From: Streptomyces pseudovenezuelae
Lineage (GTDB): Bacteria; Actinomycetota; Actinomycetes; Streptomycetales; Streptomycetaceae
Direction: 5' to 3'
DNA: 64,000 nucleotides
NCBI RefSeq assembly: GCF_001513955.1
Contig: NZ_KQ948149.1
Location: 530,227 to 594,226 of the forward strand
Of the stretch, positions 1 through 7,433 are shown piece after piece. Made by a program: the position numbers and the translations under genes. Each line of letters begins with the position of its first letter. Position 1 is the first letter of the stretch. The notes beneath the pieces are model-generated. The model made no database searches and was not told the DNA's origin. It was given only the letters and a program-made list of their open reading frames with translations.

Positions 1-684
1 CTCGTCGACCGCCTCGTCGAGGCTGCGCACGTTCTCCAGCAGCATCAGCGACCAGGCCTTGTACGTCTCACGCGGCGCCCTCAGCCAGCGGACGATCCGG
101 ATCTGGGGCAGCGGACGCGGCACCAGACCCTGCTCGCGCAGCGCGGCCCGGCGGGTCTGCTTCAGTGCGCGGTCGAACAGCACGGCCGCCGAGAGGGACA
201 TGCCGGAGAAGAACTGCGGCGCGCCGTCGTGGCCGAACCCCCTGGGCGCGTGCACCCAGTTGAACCAGGCCGCGGCGCCCGCGAACGTCCACACCAGTAT
301 CCGGGAGCCGAGGGCCGCGTCACCGTGGCTGGCCTCGCGCACCGCGAGGACGGAGCAGAACATGGCCGCGCCGTCCAGGCCGAACGGGACCAGGTACTCC
401 CAGCCGTTGGAGAGGCCGAGGTTCTCCTGGCCGAAGCCGACCAGGCCGTGGAAGGAGAGGGCGGCCGCCACCGCCGCACAGCAGAACAGGAGGACATAGG
501 ACGCGGTGCCGTATATGGCTTCCTTGCGCCTGCGGCGCTCCTCGCTCCGCTCCCACGAGTCGTCTTTCGCGTGCTCCCCGCCGGACCGCTTGCTCCGCGC
601 GAGCACCGCCACCGCCGCCAGCATGCCCAGGAGCAGTACGGCGCCCGGAAGCAACCAGTTCAGCGATATGTCGGTCAGTCTCAT
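1..684 (-). CDS. DUF2637 domain membrane protein (3' part beyond window)
   Basis: The frame starts at an ATG at 684 (MRLTDISLNWLLPG) and stays open for 228 codons to the window edge, so the C-terminus is missing. Four hydrophobic segments are visible: residues about 6-30, a second after a charged KRSGGEHAKDD stretch, a third around YLVPFGLDGAAMF, and a fourth around ILVWTFAGAAAWFNW. This matches the actinobacterial DUF2637/SpdB-like membrane family. Homologues sit on plasmids and chromosomes of Streptomyces; some plasmid members act in plasmid spread, but most chromosomal copies have no assigned role. A basic soluble tail follows the last membrane segment. A perfect 13-bp palindrome lies 24 bp upstream of the start. 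Confidence 0.75.
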   Translation of the reverse strand, partial: MRLTDISLNWLLPGAVLLLGMLAAVAVLARSKRSGGEHAKDDSWERSEERRRRKEAIYGTASYVLLFCCAAVAAALSFHGLVGFGQENLGLSNGWEYLVPFGLDGAAMFCSVLAVREASHGDAALGSRILVWTFAGAAAWFNWVHAPRGFGHDGAPQFFSGMSLSAAVLFDRALKQTRRAALREQGLVPRPLPQIRIVRWLRAPRETYKAWSLMLLENVRSLDEAVDE

Positions 685-699
685 CTGGGGTCCCTTGCA

Positions 700-741
700 T
701 TGGGATAGGGCGTAACGCCCGCCATAGTGGCCCAATCCCAA
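700..741 (-). promoter_or_regulatory. Nested palindromes upstream of the DUF2637 gene
   Basis: A perfect 13-bp palindrome (708-720, centre A714) sits between arms TTGGGAT (700-706) and ATCCCAA (735-741). The position, 16-57 bp before the start codon, suits an operator overlapping the promoter or 5' leader. No bound regulator can be named. Confidence 0.4.
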
Positions 742-953
742 CGGCCCTCAGGCGTTTTCGGGGCAAGAGGCCGCCAAGGAAGTGCAAGGGGTTGCCCAGG
801 GCGGCGTTCTGCTCGAACTGCCGCGTGAGGGGCGGGAGTTGAGTTCGAATAAGACTACCCGTACGGGTGGTTCCACGGAAAGTTCCTGCGCCGAGTGAGG
901 AAGTTGTGAAGTACCTGTAACCGAACGGGCGTCCCAGTCGGCGTTGATCTTAC

Positions 954-987
954 GGGACCCCGCAGCGGCGTCCGCGGCGGGGGTCCC
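954..987 (-). terminator. Stem-loop after the FhuF-like gene
   Basis: Arms GGGACCCCGC (954-963) and GCGGGGGTCCC (977-987) pair over 10 bp with one bulged G and a 13-nt loop. It lies 12 bp past the stop codon of the leftward FhuF-like gene, which fits a factor-independent terminator. No clear T-run follows, as is common in Streptomyces. Confidence 0.55.
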
Positions 988-998
988 CTGAGGGTCCC

Positions 999-1904
999 TC
1001 AACTCGCGGCGACCGTGGTGAGCTTGGCGATCCGGGCCGTGTCGCAGGTGCGCGGACAGGTGGTGCAGGTGTCGTCGGGATCCAGGGTGTAGTACATGCA
1101 GCAGCTCACCCGGTCCCGGGTGAGCAGGGATCCGCCGTCCGGACCGGTCAGCACCCGGAAGGCCGGAGAGCCGGCGTACGGCTTCGTCGTCCCGGGCAGC
1201 AGCAGCTCCAGGGCGTGCTCGGCCCGGCGCTTCTCGTGCTCGCCGAGGAGCCCGGCGACGTACCAGATCCCCTCGACGATCTCGTCCGTCACCATCCCCC
1301 ACAGGGCCCGGCCGCGGCGGCGCATGCGAGGGCCGAAGGAAGCCAGCAACGGCTCCATGTGCTCGGCGACCGCGTCCCGCAGCTCGGCGCGCAGGGCCTC
1401 CTCGTCGGGGACCGTGTACGCCCCGGGGAGCGCTGCCGCCGGGTCGCCCGGGAGGCAGGCGAAGGAGCCGGGACGGACCGCGAGGGACATCGGGCCCCGG
1501 GTGCGGTCGTAGGAGACGTGCGACACGGGGTAGCGGGGGACCCGGCGGTGCAGGAACCACGGTGCCGTGAAGAGGAGACAGGCCGGCCAGGCGTAGCGGT
1601 GCAGACCGAAGCCGGCTATCACGTCCGGGCGGCCCTTCTTCGCGTTGTCCCGGAGGACCTGCTCGTCGTCCCACGCGAGGAAGGCGTCCAGGGCGGCCGT
1701 GTTCTCCGCGAGGGCTTCGGCGGTGACCCAGCCGTCGGTGGCGGGGAGCGGGGTGTCCTCGGACAGCTCCGTGACCGTCAGTACCGGGAGGGCCTCGGTC
1801 AGGCGCGCATAGGCATCGGTGACGGCCGAGCGGACGGCGGGGGCCGAACGGGGGGCGGGCAGCGGTGTGAGCATGCGGGGCCACCGATTCGCAGTCGTTT
1901 TCAC
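999..1904 (-). CDS. FhuF-like (2Fe-2S) siderophore-iron reductase family protein
   Basis: 301 aa from a GTG at 1904. The C-terminus carries the FhuF-type cysteine cluster: SCCMYYTLDP (CC pair), then CTTCPRTCD, which in FhuF coordinates an unusual [2Fe-2S] centre. The N-terminal three quarters is the helical IucA/FhuF-like region. Known members reduce ferric siderophores in the cytoplasm so that iron is released. A good match to the DmdR/IdeR iron box lies only 9 bp upstream of the start, so the gene is very likely repressed when iron is plentiful. No Shine-Dalgarno is visible, so a leaderless message or the internal ATG at 1877 are both possible. It stands alone, without siderophore transport genes. 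Confidence 0.8.
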   Translation of the reverse strand: MKTTANRWPRMLTPLPAPRSAPAVRSAVTDAYARLTEALPVLTVTELSEDTPLPATDGWVTAEALAENTAALDAFLAWDDEQVLRDNAKKGRPDVIAGFGLHRYAWPACLLFTAPWFLHRRVPRYPVSHVSYDRTRGPMSLAVRPGSFACLPGDPAAALPGAYTVPDEEALRAELRDAVAEHMEPLLASFGPRMRRRGRALWGMVTDEIVEGIWYVAGLLGEHEKRRAEHALELLLPGTTKPYAGSPAFRVLTGPDGGSLLTRDRVSCCMYYTLDPDDTCTTCPRTCDTARIAKLTTVAAS

Positions 1905-1912
1905 AGTCGTCT

Positions 1913-1931
1913 GGAGGTAAGCCTTACCTTA
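1913..1931 (-). promoter_or_regulatory. Iron box (DmdR/IdeR-type operator)
   Basis: The 19-mer GGAGGTAAGCCTTACCTTA matches the iron-box consensus TTAGGTTAGGCTAACCTAA at about 14 positions and keeps the AGGT..AG.CT.ACCT core. It lies immediately upstream of the FhuF-like gene. The family role of DmdR/IdeR (iron-dependent repressor) is established; binding here is inferred. Confidence 0.75.
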
Positions 1932-1977
1932 CCAAGTTGTTCGGGATTTGAACTGGAGCCTTCTGCGCCTAAGGTGC

Positions 1978-2008
1978 TTGACGGGTGAGTAACAACCTGC
2001 CGTTAATG
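1978..2008 (+). promoter_or_regulatory. Probable promoter of the GntR-family gene
   Basis: TTGACG (1978-1983) and TTAATG (2003-2008) are separated by 19 bp. A start near 2015 would precede the GGAGGAGGG ribosome site at 2030-2038 and supports translation from the GTG at 2042 rather than the in-frame GTG at 1985, which overlaps this promoter. Confidence 0.45.
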
Positions 2009-2041
2009 ACCCCAAGTACCGACACGTCCGGAGGAGGGCCC

Positions 2042-2848
2042 GTGAAGCAGGGTGCGCAGAGCTCCGCCGAGACGGGCGGTGCGGAGCGGGTCGTGGACCT
2101 TGGCGCGGGATCGGTACGGGTGCCGCCGCAGCTGCGGGCCTCCGACATGTTGCGGGCCCGGGGCGAGGCGGACTCCGGGGCCCGGGGCGAGCACACCCAC
2201 AGCGAGGTGCCGATTCCCCGGCCGGTCGTGCAGCGGGCCTCGGTGCGGGGCCAGATCCTCGACGCCCTGCGCACCGCGCTGCTCGCGGGGGAATTGCGGC
2301 CCGGAGAGGTCTACTCGGCGCCCGCGCTCGGAGAGCGGTTCGGGGTGTCGGCGACGCCCGTGCGCGAGGCCATGCAGCAGCTCGCGCTGGAGGGGGCCGT
2401 CGAGGTCGTTCCCAACCGTGGGTTCCGGGTGGTCGAGCGGGGTGCTCGCGAGCTGGCCGAACTGGCCGAGGTGCGGGCGCTGATCGAGGTGCCGGTGGTG
2501 CTGCGGCTGGCGCGGAGCGTGCCGGTGGATCGCTGGGCGGAGCTGCGGCCGATGGCGGAGGCGACGGTGCGGGCCGCGTCCTCGGGGTGCCGGGCCACGT
2601 ACGCCAAGGCCGACCGGGCGTTCCACCGTGCGGTGCTGCTGCTGTCGGGGAACGAGCAACTGGTGCAGATCTCCGAGGACCTGCACCGGCGGTCGCAGTG
2701 GCCGCTGGTGGGCGGATCCGCCACGCGCGGGCGGGCGGACCTGATCGCGGACGCGGCGGAACACACCACACTGCTGGACGCGTTGATCGCCCGGGACCTG
2801 GATGTGGTGCGGCGACTGGTGGCCGGGCATTTCGCGGGCGGAACCTGA
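2042..2848 (+). CDS. GntR family (FadR/FCD type) transcriptional regulator
   Basis: 268 aa. The GTG at 2042 is chosen because a strong GGAGGAGGG lies 3 bases upstream; an in-frame GTG at 1985 has none. After an unusual 60-residue Gly/Ser/Pro-rich N-terminal extension comes a winged helix-turn-helix (about residues 64-131, with the GVSATPVREAMQQLALEG signature of GntR proteins). The rest, roughly 140-265, is an all-helical FCD ligand-binding domain. FCD regulators usually bind small carboxylates and repress nearby catabolic genes. The gene is monocistronic, with no obvious target beside it, so its ligand cannot be named. Confidence 0.85.
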   Translation: MKQGAQSSAETGGAERVVDLGAGSVRVPPQLRASDMLRARGEADSGARGEHTHSEVPIPRPVVQRASVRGQILDALRTALLAGELRPGEVYSAPALGERFGVSATPVREAMQQLALEGAVEVVPNRGFRVVERGARELAELAEVRALIEVPVVLRLARSVPVDRWAELRPMAEATVRAASSGCRATYAKADRAFHRAVLLLSGNEQLVQISEDLHRRSQWPLVGGSATRGRADLIADAAEHTTLLDALIARDLDVVRRLVAGHFAGGT

Positions 2849-2872
2849 GGGGCGGAGACCTGCGCCCCGGTG

Positions 2873-2985
2873 GGGGCTGGTCGCGCAGTTCCCCGCACCC
2901 CTGCCACCTGCGGCGAGCCACGGTCCGGTTCAGAGCGGGGGTCACTGCACCCCCCAGGGGCGCGGGGAACTGCGCGCCCGGCCCC
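2873..2985. repeat. Dispersed long palindromic element, copy 1
   Basis: Two 30-bp arms, 2873-2902 (starts GGGGCTGGTCGCGCAGTT) and 2956-2985 (ends GCGCGCCCGGCCCC), are reverse complements at 27 of 30 positions, around a 53-bp spacer. A second copy occurs at 62880-62962. Both sit between convergent genes, 25-35 bp after a stop codon, so the element may act as a bidirectional terminator. It resembles a widespread Streptomyces intergenic repeat. Confidence 0.75.
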
Positions 2986-3050
2986 ATCGAACCCGCACCC
3001 GCCCGACAACCGGACCCGGCACCCCCTGGGCGACCCGAAGTGACCCGCCC

Positions 3051-3824
3051 CTACGCCGTGGCCGCCGGTGGCGTCAACTGCCGTGCCAGCCACGTGGGTA
3101 CGCCTCCCAGCAGTTGGTACAGCCGCCGCGCCTCCTCGCGCAGCCGGGACGCCTCCGGTTCCACCTCCGCGTCCGCCAGCGAGGCCAGCGCCGGTGCCGT
3201 GCCCACCAGATAGCCCAACTCCTCGCGGATCCTGAGCGATTCGGCGAACCCGTGCCGCGCCTCGGCCAACTCACCCTCCCGCAGGGCGAGTCCGGCGAGA
3301 TGGCGCCAGGTGAAGGACAGCAGCAGAGGGTCGGAGTGCGCCGTGGCGCCCGCGTGGGCCCGGCGGTAGGCCGCCCGGGCCGCCTGGGGGGCCTGGGACA
3401 GGTTCTCCGCCAACAGGCCCCGGCGGAAGTCCAGCAGAGCCCTTCCCCGCGCCCCCGGGGCGATCAGCGCAGCCGCCCGGCCCAGCGCCGCCCTCGCCTC
3501 GTCCGCGCGGTCACGGACCCCGTGGAGCGTCGAGGCGTACGCAAGCTGCCCTCGTTCACAAGCGGCCGCTCCCCGTTCGTCGTCGCTGTGGGCCAGCGCC
3601 TCGGCGGTGCGCAGCGCGTCCTCCGCCTCCGGCCAGCCCTGCTCCGTGTACAGGCAGCGTTCCACCAGCAGGCCCGCTCTCTGCAGGGCCGCGGGCGCCG
3701 TGACCGGTTGGAGCAGGGCGGCCGCGTCGGCCCAGCAGGCCCGGGAGCGCAGCCGCCATACCGCGGTCTGGAGTGGATCGTCACCGGCGGTCGTTCCGTT
3801 ACCAGACATGGCGGTATACGCCAC
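3051..3824 (-). CDS. TPR-repeat-like hypothetical protein
   Basis: 257 aa. The GTG at 3824 is preferred because GGGGAGGG lies just upstream; the frame itself opens at 3920 and another ATG is at 3809. The sequence is Ala/Arg/Leu-rich and almost wholly helical, with repeated motifs of the form ALRTAEALAHSDDERGAAACERGQLAY that fit tetratricopeptide-like helix pairs of about 34 residues. No catalytic motif is visible. Such proteins usually act as adaptors. It lies between a GntR gene (convergent) and the PucR regulator (same strand, 127 bp upstream) and is probably transcribed separately or as a tail of the latter. Confidence 0.6.
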   Translation of the reverse strand: MAYTAMSGNGTTAGDDPLQTAVWRLRSRACWADAAALLQPVTAPAALQRAGLLVERCLYTEQGWPEAEDALRTAEALAHSDDERGAAACERGQLAYASTLHGVRDRADEARAALGRAAALIAPGARGRALLDFRRGLLAENLSQAPQAARAAYRRAHAGATAHSDPLLLSFTWRHLAGLALREGELAEARHGFAESLRIREELGYLVGTAPALASLADAEVEPEASRLREEARRLYQLLGGVPTWLARQLTPPAATA

Positions 3825-3951
3825 GTTGCCCTCCCCGAGCGCGCCGTCGAGCTTTGAGTGGTGGCGGCATCTCAGCACGAAACGACGGGCCTGGCCAAGG
3901 GGGTGGGTGAAGGAATTCACAAAGTCGTGGGACTCCGGGGTCCCCGAGGTC

Positions 3952-5628
3952 TCAGCTCATCCGCAGTGCCAGGAAGAAATCCAGCTTGTCCTCAAGGCGT
4001 GAGAGGTCGCGGCTCGTCAACTGCTCGATCCGCCCGACGCGGTAGCGCAGCGTGTTGACGTGCAGGTGGAGGCGGGTCGCGCAGCGGGTCCAGGAGCCGT
4101 CGCAGTCCAGGAAGGCCTCCAGGGTGGGGATCAGCTCGGCCCGGTGGCGGCGGTCGTAGTCCCGGAGCGGGTCGAGGAGGCGGGCCGTGAAGGCGCGGCG
4201 TACGTCGTCCGGCACGAAGGGCAGCAGCAGGACGTGCGAGGCCAGCTCCTGGTGTCCTGCCGCGCAGACTCTGCCGGCGCGGGCGGCCGCCACCCTGCGG
4301 GCGTGCCGGGCCTCCTCCAGCGCGCCGCGCAGGCCCTCCGCCGAGTGCACCGAGGCGCTGACGCCCAGGGTGACCCTGCCGTCGTCGTCCAGGCCGGCCG
4401 ACAGGGGTTCGCGGACCGATTCCAGCAGCGCGTCCGCGAGGATGCCCGACTCCGAGCCGTCGTGCTCGGTCGAGACCGCGGGGAGGGGGACCAGCGCGAT
4501 CGCCTCGTCGCCGGTGTGGGCCACCGCGATGCGGTCGGAGGGTTCGGGGCCGGTGGCCGACGGGTCCACCAGGATCTCCTCCAGGAGGGACTGCGCCATC
4601 GGGCCGCCCTCCAGCTCGCCGTCCTGCCACTCGACCCTCGCCACCACGACCTGCCAGTGCGGGGCCGCTCCCAGGCCGGGGAGGAGGACCGGGGCGGCGA
4701 CCCGCAGACGGGCGGCGATCTCGGCCGGTGCCGCTCCGGTCTGGACCAGTTCCAGGACCTCCTGGGCCAGCCGGCGGCGGACCGTGCGGGCCGCGTCCCT
4801 GCGGTCCCGCTCGACGGCGATCAGCTGGGTGACGCCCTGCAGGAGGTCCAGGCGCTCCTCCGGCCAGTCACCGGCGTCCGCCTCCACCGCCAGCAGCCAG
4901 TCGGACAGGACGGTCTCGCGCACGTCCCTGGAGGCGCGGGAGGAGCGGCCGCCGCTGCTGCGGACCGGGAAGAGGGAGTACACCGACGGGCCGAGCGTGA
5001 CTCTGTGGGGGCCGCGGCGGCCGGTGCGGGCCGCGGCCAGGTGCTCCGCCGCGAGCTTCGCGCAGGTGTCCGCGGGCAGGCCGGGGCCCGCCACCTTCGG
5101 GCCCGCGATCAGCCGGCCGGTCGGGGAGAGGACCCAGGCGCGCAGGTCCAGGTCCGAGCCGAGGAGGTCGAGGACCACGTCCGGGCCGCCGCCCGCCGGA
5201 CCCGAGGTCATCATGCGGCGGTGGCGGTCCACCACGGCCGCCAGGTCGCCCGCGCGCTCGCCCGAGACCTGCCGTACGACATGCTCGGTGATCGTCGCGA
5301 AGGCCACCGACTCGTGCACCGCGAACAAGGGCAGACGGTGCCTGGCGCAGGCGACGACCAGGTCCTCCGGGACATCGCCCAGCTCCGCCTCGCCGGCCGC
5401 CAGCGCCACGACTCCGGCCTGCACCAGGAGTCGTACGAAAGGCTCCGAGTCGGCGGCGTCCCGGCGCCAGGCGAGGCCCGTCAGGACCAGTTCCCCGCCG
5501 GAGAGGTAGCGGCTGGGGTCGCGCAGGTCCGTGGTCATCACACCGCGCACGGTGCGGTCCAGTTCGTCCTCGCCGCCGAGCAGCCGCAGGCCCAGCGCGT
5601 CGGTGTCCAGCAGTGCGCGCAGCCGCAT
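3952..5628 (-). CDS. pucR: PucR family transcriptional regulator of purine catabolism
   Basis: 558 aa. Residues 1-125 form the PucR N-terminal domain (MRLRALLDTDALGLRLLGGEDEL). A central CdaR GGDEF-like region spans roughly 300-430. The C-terminal PucR helix-turn-helix (about 490-555) contains the family hallmark LHLHVNTLRYRVGRIEQLTS. It is transcribed divergently from the xanthine dehydrogenase operon across a 344-bp gap. Bacillus PucR and actinobacterial relatives control purine catabolic genes in response to pathway intermediates, so control of the adjacent xdh genes is the natural inference. The start at 5628 is an ATG at the beginning of the conserved domain. The symbol is by family only. 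Confidence 0.85.
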   Translation of the reverse strand: MRLRALLDTDALGLRLLGGEDELDRTVRGVMTTDLRDPSRYLSGGELVLTGLAWRRDAADSEPFVRLLVQAGVVALAAGEAELGDVPEDLVVACARHRLPLFAVHESVAFATITEHVVRQVSGERAGDLAAVVDRHRRMMTSGPAGGGPDVVLDLLGSDLDLRAWVLSPTGRLIAGPKVAGPGLPADTCAKLAAEHLAAARTGRRGPHRVTLGPSVYSLFPVRSSGGRSSRASRDVRETVLSDWLLAVEADAGDWPEERLDLLQGVTQLIAVERDRRDAARTVRRRLAQEVLELVQTGAAPAEIAARLRVAAPVLLPGLGAAPHWQVVVARVEWQDGELEGGPMAQSLLEEILVDPSATGPEPSDRIAVAHTGDEAIALVPLPAVSTEHDGSESGILADALLESVREPLSAGLDDDGRVTLGVSASVHSAEGLRGALEEARHARRVAAARAGRVCAAGHQELASHVLLLPFVPDDVRRAFTARLLDPLRDYDRRHRAELIPTLEAFLDCDGSWTRCATRLHLHVNTLRYRVGRIEQLTSRDLSRLEDKLDFFLALRMS

Positions 5629-5972
5629 TCTCGTCGCCGCCGTTCTTTGTCTCGAAATCTACGATGGAGAAGGGGTCCGGTGGAGGGAGGAACGGCCGCT
5701 GCCGCCTCCGGTGCTGTGTCCCAGGTCACGTGGGCCGTGTCGCACGTTTCCGCAGGAAAACATAGAGGTTACTGAGTCCCTCCGTTCATACGAATCTACA
5801 AGATGACGGTCGCGACCAGCCAACTCCTTCATGGTTTCCGTGACTGACCCCGTCGGAGCACGCCGCTGTGTACTGACTCCACGCCACGTGAACACCACAT
5901 GAACGAGCCGGGCCCGCCGCACACGATCTGGCTCGATCCGTACGACCCCCAAGACGAAGAAGAGAGCCGGTC
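5629..5972. promoter_or_regulatory. Divergent control region, pucR-like gene / xdh operon
   Basis: This 344-bp gap between two divergent starts must hold both promoters. A short dyad TTTCC-GCA-GGAAA lies at 5747-5759, in a relatively AT-rich stretch that continues with CATAGAGGTTACTGAG and CATACGAATCTACAAGATG. No confident -35/-10 pair was identified. The dyad is the best visible candidate for a regulator site; it differs from the operators found at gcl and hyi. Confidence 0.45.
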
Positions 5973-6862
5973 ATGGACTTCCTTCGCCCCGCCAGCTGGG
6001 AGGAGGCGCTCGCCGCCAAGGCCGAGCACCCCACCGCTGTGCCCATCGCGGGCGGCACCGACGTGATGGTCGAGATCAACTTCGACCATCGGCGGCCCGA
6101 GTACCTGCTCGACCTGAACCGCATCGCCGACCTCACCGAGTGGGAGGTCGGCGAGGACACCGTGCGGCTCGGCGCCTCCGTGCCGTACACCCGGATCATG
6201 GAGAGCCTGCGCGGCGAGCTCCCGGGCCTGGCCCTCGCCTCGCACACCGTGGCCTCCCCGCAGATCCGCAACCGCGGCGGCGTCGGCGGCAACCTCGGCA
6301 CCGCCTCCCCGGCCGGTGACGCCCACCCCGCCCTCCTCGCGGCCGGCGCCGAGGTCGAGGTCGAGTCGGTGCGCGGATCGCGGCTCATCCCGATCGACGC
6401 GTTCTACACCGGCGTGAAGCGCAACGCGCTGGCGGCCGACGAGCTCATCCGCGCCGTGCACATCAAGAAGGCGGACGGGCCCCAGCAGTACTCCAAGGTC
6501 GGCACCCGCAACGCCATGGTCATCGCCGTGTGCGCCTTCGGGCTCGCGCTGCACCCCGAGACGCGGACCGTGCGGACGGGCATCGGCTCCGCGGCTCCCA
6601 CACCCGTTCGGGCCAAGGCCGCCGAGGAATTCCTGAACGCCGCTCTCGACGAGGGCGGGTTCTGGGACAACGGCAAGATCATCACCCCGTCGGTCGCCAA
6701 GCAGTTCGCGGACCTGTGCGCCGCCTCCTGCAACCCGATCGACGACGTCCGGGGCACGGCGAGCTACCGCCGCCACGCGGTCGGCATCATGGCCCGCCGC
6801 ACGCTGACCTGGGCCTGGGAGTCGTACCGCGGCACCGCCGCCGCCACGGAGGGAGCTGCGTA

Positions 6863-6863
<1 letters not shown>
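5973..6863 (+). CDS. xdhB: Xanthine dehydrogenase, FAD-binding subunit
   Basis: 296 aa, the usual size for the medium FAD subunit of the xanthine oxidase/CO dehydrogenase family. The FAD site is marked by PIAGGTDVMVEINFDHRRPE near residue 25 and by NRGGVGGNLGTASPAGD near 105-125. The C-terminal third is the CO-dehydrogenase flavoprotein C-domain. Electrons from the Mo centre pass through the 2Fe-2S clusters to this FAD and then to NAD+. The gene is first of three tightly coupled subunits: its TAA overlaps the ATG of the next gene by one base. Subunit naming follows E. coli (xdhA Mo, xdhB FAD, xdhC Fe-S). Confidence 0.93.
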
Positions 6864-7432
<569 letters not shown>

Positions 7433-7433
7433 G

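Larger units (their letters stand above)
685..998. other. Intergenic region with several dyads upstream of the DUF2637 gene
   Basis: No credible coding region is seen in these 314 bp. They hold a 13-bp perfect palindrome GGGCGTAACGCCC (708-720), nested in a wider inverted repeat TTGGGAT/ATCCCAA (700-706 and 735-741). A separate 12-bp palindrome ACCCGTACGGGT lies at 857-868, and the terminator of the FhuF-like gene is at 954-987. The dyads lie on the promoter side of the leftward DUF2637 gene, so they are candidate repressor sites. Confidence 0.6.

Noticed and set aside
1985..2041. Longer start for the GntR regulator at 1985.
   Set aside because: It overlaps the predicted promoter and lacks a ribosome site, whereas the GTG at 2042 has GGAGGAGGG.
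5747..5759. TTTCC-GCA-GGAAA at the xdh control region as a third copy of the gcl/hyi operator.
   Set aside because: The centre is 3 bp rather than 5, CGGAA is not formed, and no second site lies 21 bp away, so it is treated as a separate dyad.
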